A stretch of 64,000 nt of DNA from Straminergon stramineum. Taxonomy: Eukaryota > Streptophyta > Bryopsida > Hypnales > Calliergonaceae. Below, in pieces: positions 63,115 to 64,000 of this stretch (positions are counted from its first letter, which is position 1; every line of letters starts with the position of its first letter). The DNA is taken from the NCBI GenBank assembly GCA_963920665.1, contig OY987269.1, positions 21,392,501 through 21,456,500 of the forward strand, written 5' to 3'. The position numbers and the translations under genes are program-made. Below the pieces are notes generated by a model. The model ran no database searches, was not told the DNA's origin, and was given only the letters and a program-made list of their open reading frames with translations.

Positions 63115-64000
63115 GATTGTGCTAAGGCTTGAACTATGGCTGTCGGTGACAAACATGAACATCCGATGCTAAACTCTGTGCCAATGTTTCGTAAAGTTTC
63201 AAGTGCTGTATATTGGACAAGTAGTCAATTAGATGCTTGTAAGTGGAACTGAAAATGGCTGGATATATGTATCTATATCTAGCTTGTGGTTTAAGTGGGA
63301 TCCGACATCACATTCTTCAGCAATGTGACAGACAGGATAATTCCCCCAGGGTAACAGAGATCCCGTGAATTTCCGTCAAGAATATGTCTTTTCTAGTTGG
63401 ATGCTGATGCGTTTGTCACTTGCTCATTTTCCTTGTGGAACAAACTATTCCTCAAAATCATCCTTGATTAAACATTCTAGTCTTACAGTAGATGTTAAAT
63501 TAGTCCTATAATATCTATCAAATGGATTCTGGAGAGATTTATAATTGGCAGTGTCTTGTGTGAGGTGATCCTGTAGCGAATAGCAAATTTATACTATTCA
63601 TTTGTTAGAACATCAGGGGATGCTGTGGAGATATTTGCGAGTTTATTAGGTTCTCTTTGGAGAAGTAGTAGAGTGGTTGTTCTCACAACAAAGAGACTGA
63701 TGGTGTTCTTCAAGTTGAGAATGTTAATTTGTTGCATTTCAACCTGTTGTAACAAAACAGGACGAGATGGAAAGCTGCAAGCTTTCTTTCTCACGTGTGT
63801 GAAGAGGGTGATGATGATCATGGTGCAAAGGTTGAAGCAATTTTGTAGTAAAGAAAACAACATATGGAAATCAATGAAAAGATAAGCTGTCCAAAAAAAT
63901 TCAGTGTTTTTCAAGTTAAGCGCATAGTTGATGATTTTGCATTTTTTTCTCCCAATTGAAATGAAAGATTGTTGTCAGTACATTTCTATCCATTTCAGTT
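63115..64000. other. Downstream flank of the metal ATPase, no further gene
   Basis: Probably includes the 3' UTR. I see no canonical AATAAA near the stop codon. Overlapping short frames at about 63594-63914 on both strands have no recognisable domain. Confidence 0.4.

Noticed and set aside
1..64000. LTR retrotransposon or autonomous transposon coding regions
   Set aside because: I looked for reverse transcriptase, integrase, protease and DDE-type motifs in the translated frames and saw none. Only non-coding elements and fragments are supported.

Overview
This window looks like nuclear DNA of a land plant. It holds plant-type multi-exon genes with short GT-AG introns, A-type cyclins and a plant-type zinc/cadmium P1B ATPase, Stowaway-like MITEs and TTTAGGG-type motifs. 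Genes are base-balanced and lie in islands; the DNA between them is very AT-rich and full of decayed short repeats. The lineage cannot be fixed from the sequence alone. All gene models below were built by eye from splice consensus, reading frame and, for the cyclins, paralogue alignment.

Three protein-coding genes can be supported. (1) An A-type mitotic cyclin on the plus strand at 10246-12517 (7 exons, 460 aa). (2) A second A-type cyclin on the minus strand at 30651-32347 (4 exons, 446 aa), a diverged paralogue that lacks three of the six introns of the first. The two genes are convergent, 18 kb apart. (3) A very long heavy-metal-transporting P1B ATPase of the HMA2/HMA4 type on the plus strand at 54093-63114 (13 exons, about 1412 aa). 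It carries an unusual Cys/His-rich N-terminal extension of about 264 aa and a 454-aa Cys-Cys/His-rich C-terminal tail.

The rest is repeats. 1-8.2 kb: two SINE-like insertions with target-site duplications, a Stowaway-like MITE and a short tandem duplication. 8.2-8.6 kb: a dispersed repeat with a 189-bp MITE nested inside it. 15-28 kb: MITE hairpins, an inverted pair of the same dispersed repeat, and three copies of a non-autonomous TIR element. 33.7-43.9 kb: AT-rich DNA with a few weak repeats. 43.9-46.7 kb: a promoter-like GC block followed by about eight decaying copies of a 250-370 bp tandem repeat with telo-box-like motifs. 46.7-53.4 kb: AT-rich DNA with a second MITE copy and a 40/41-bp minisatellite.

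I saw no reverse transcriptase, integrase or transposase domain, and no rRNA, tRNA or CRISPR array. The cyclins would act in S/G2/M cell-cycle control and the ATPase in Zn/Cd export; nothing links these functions.
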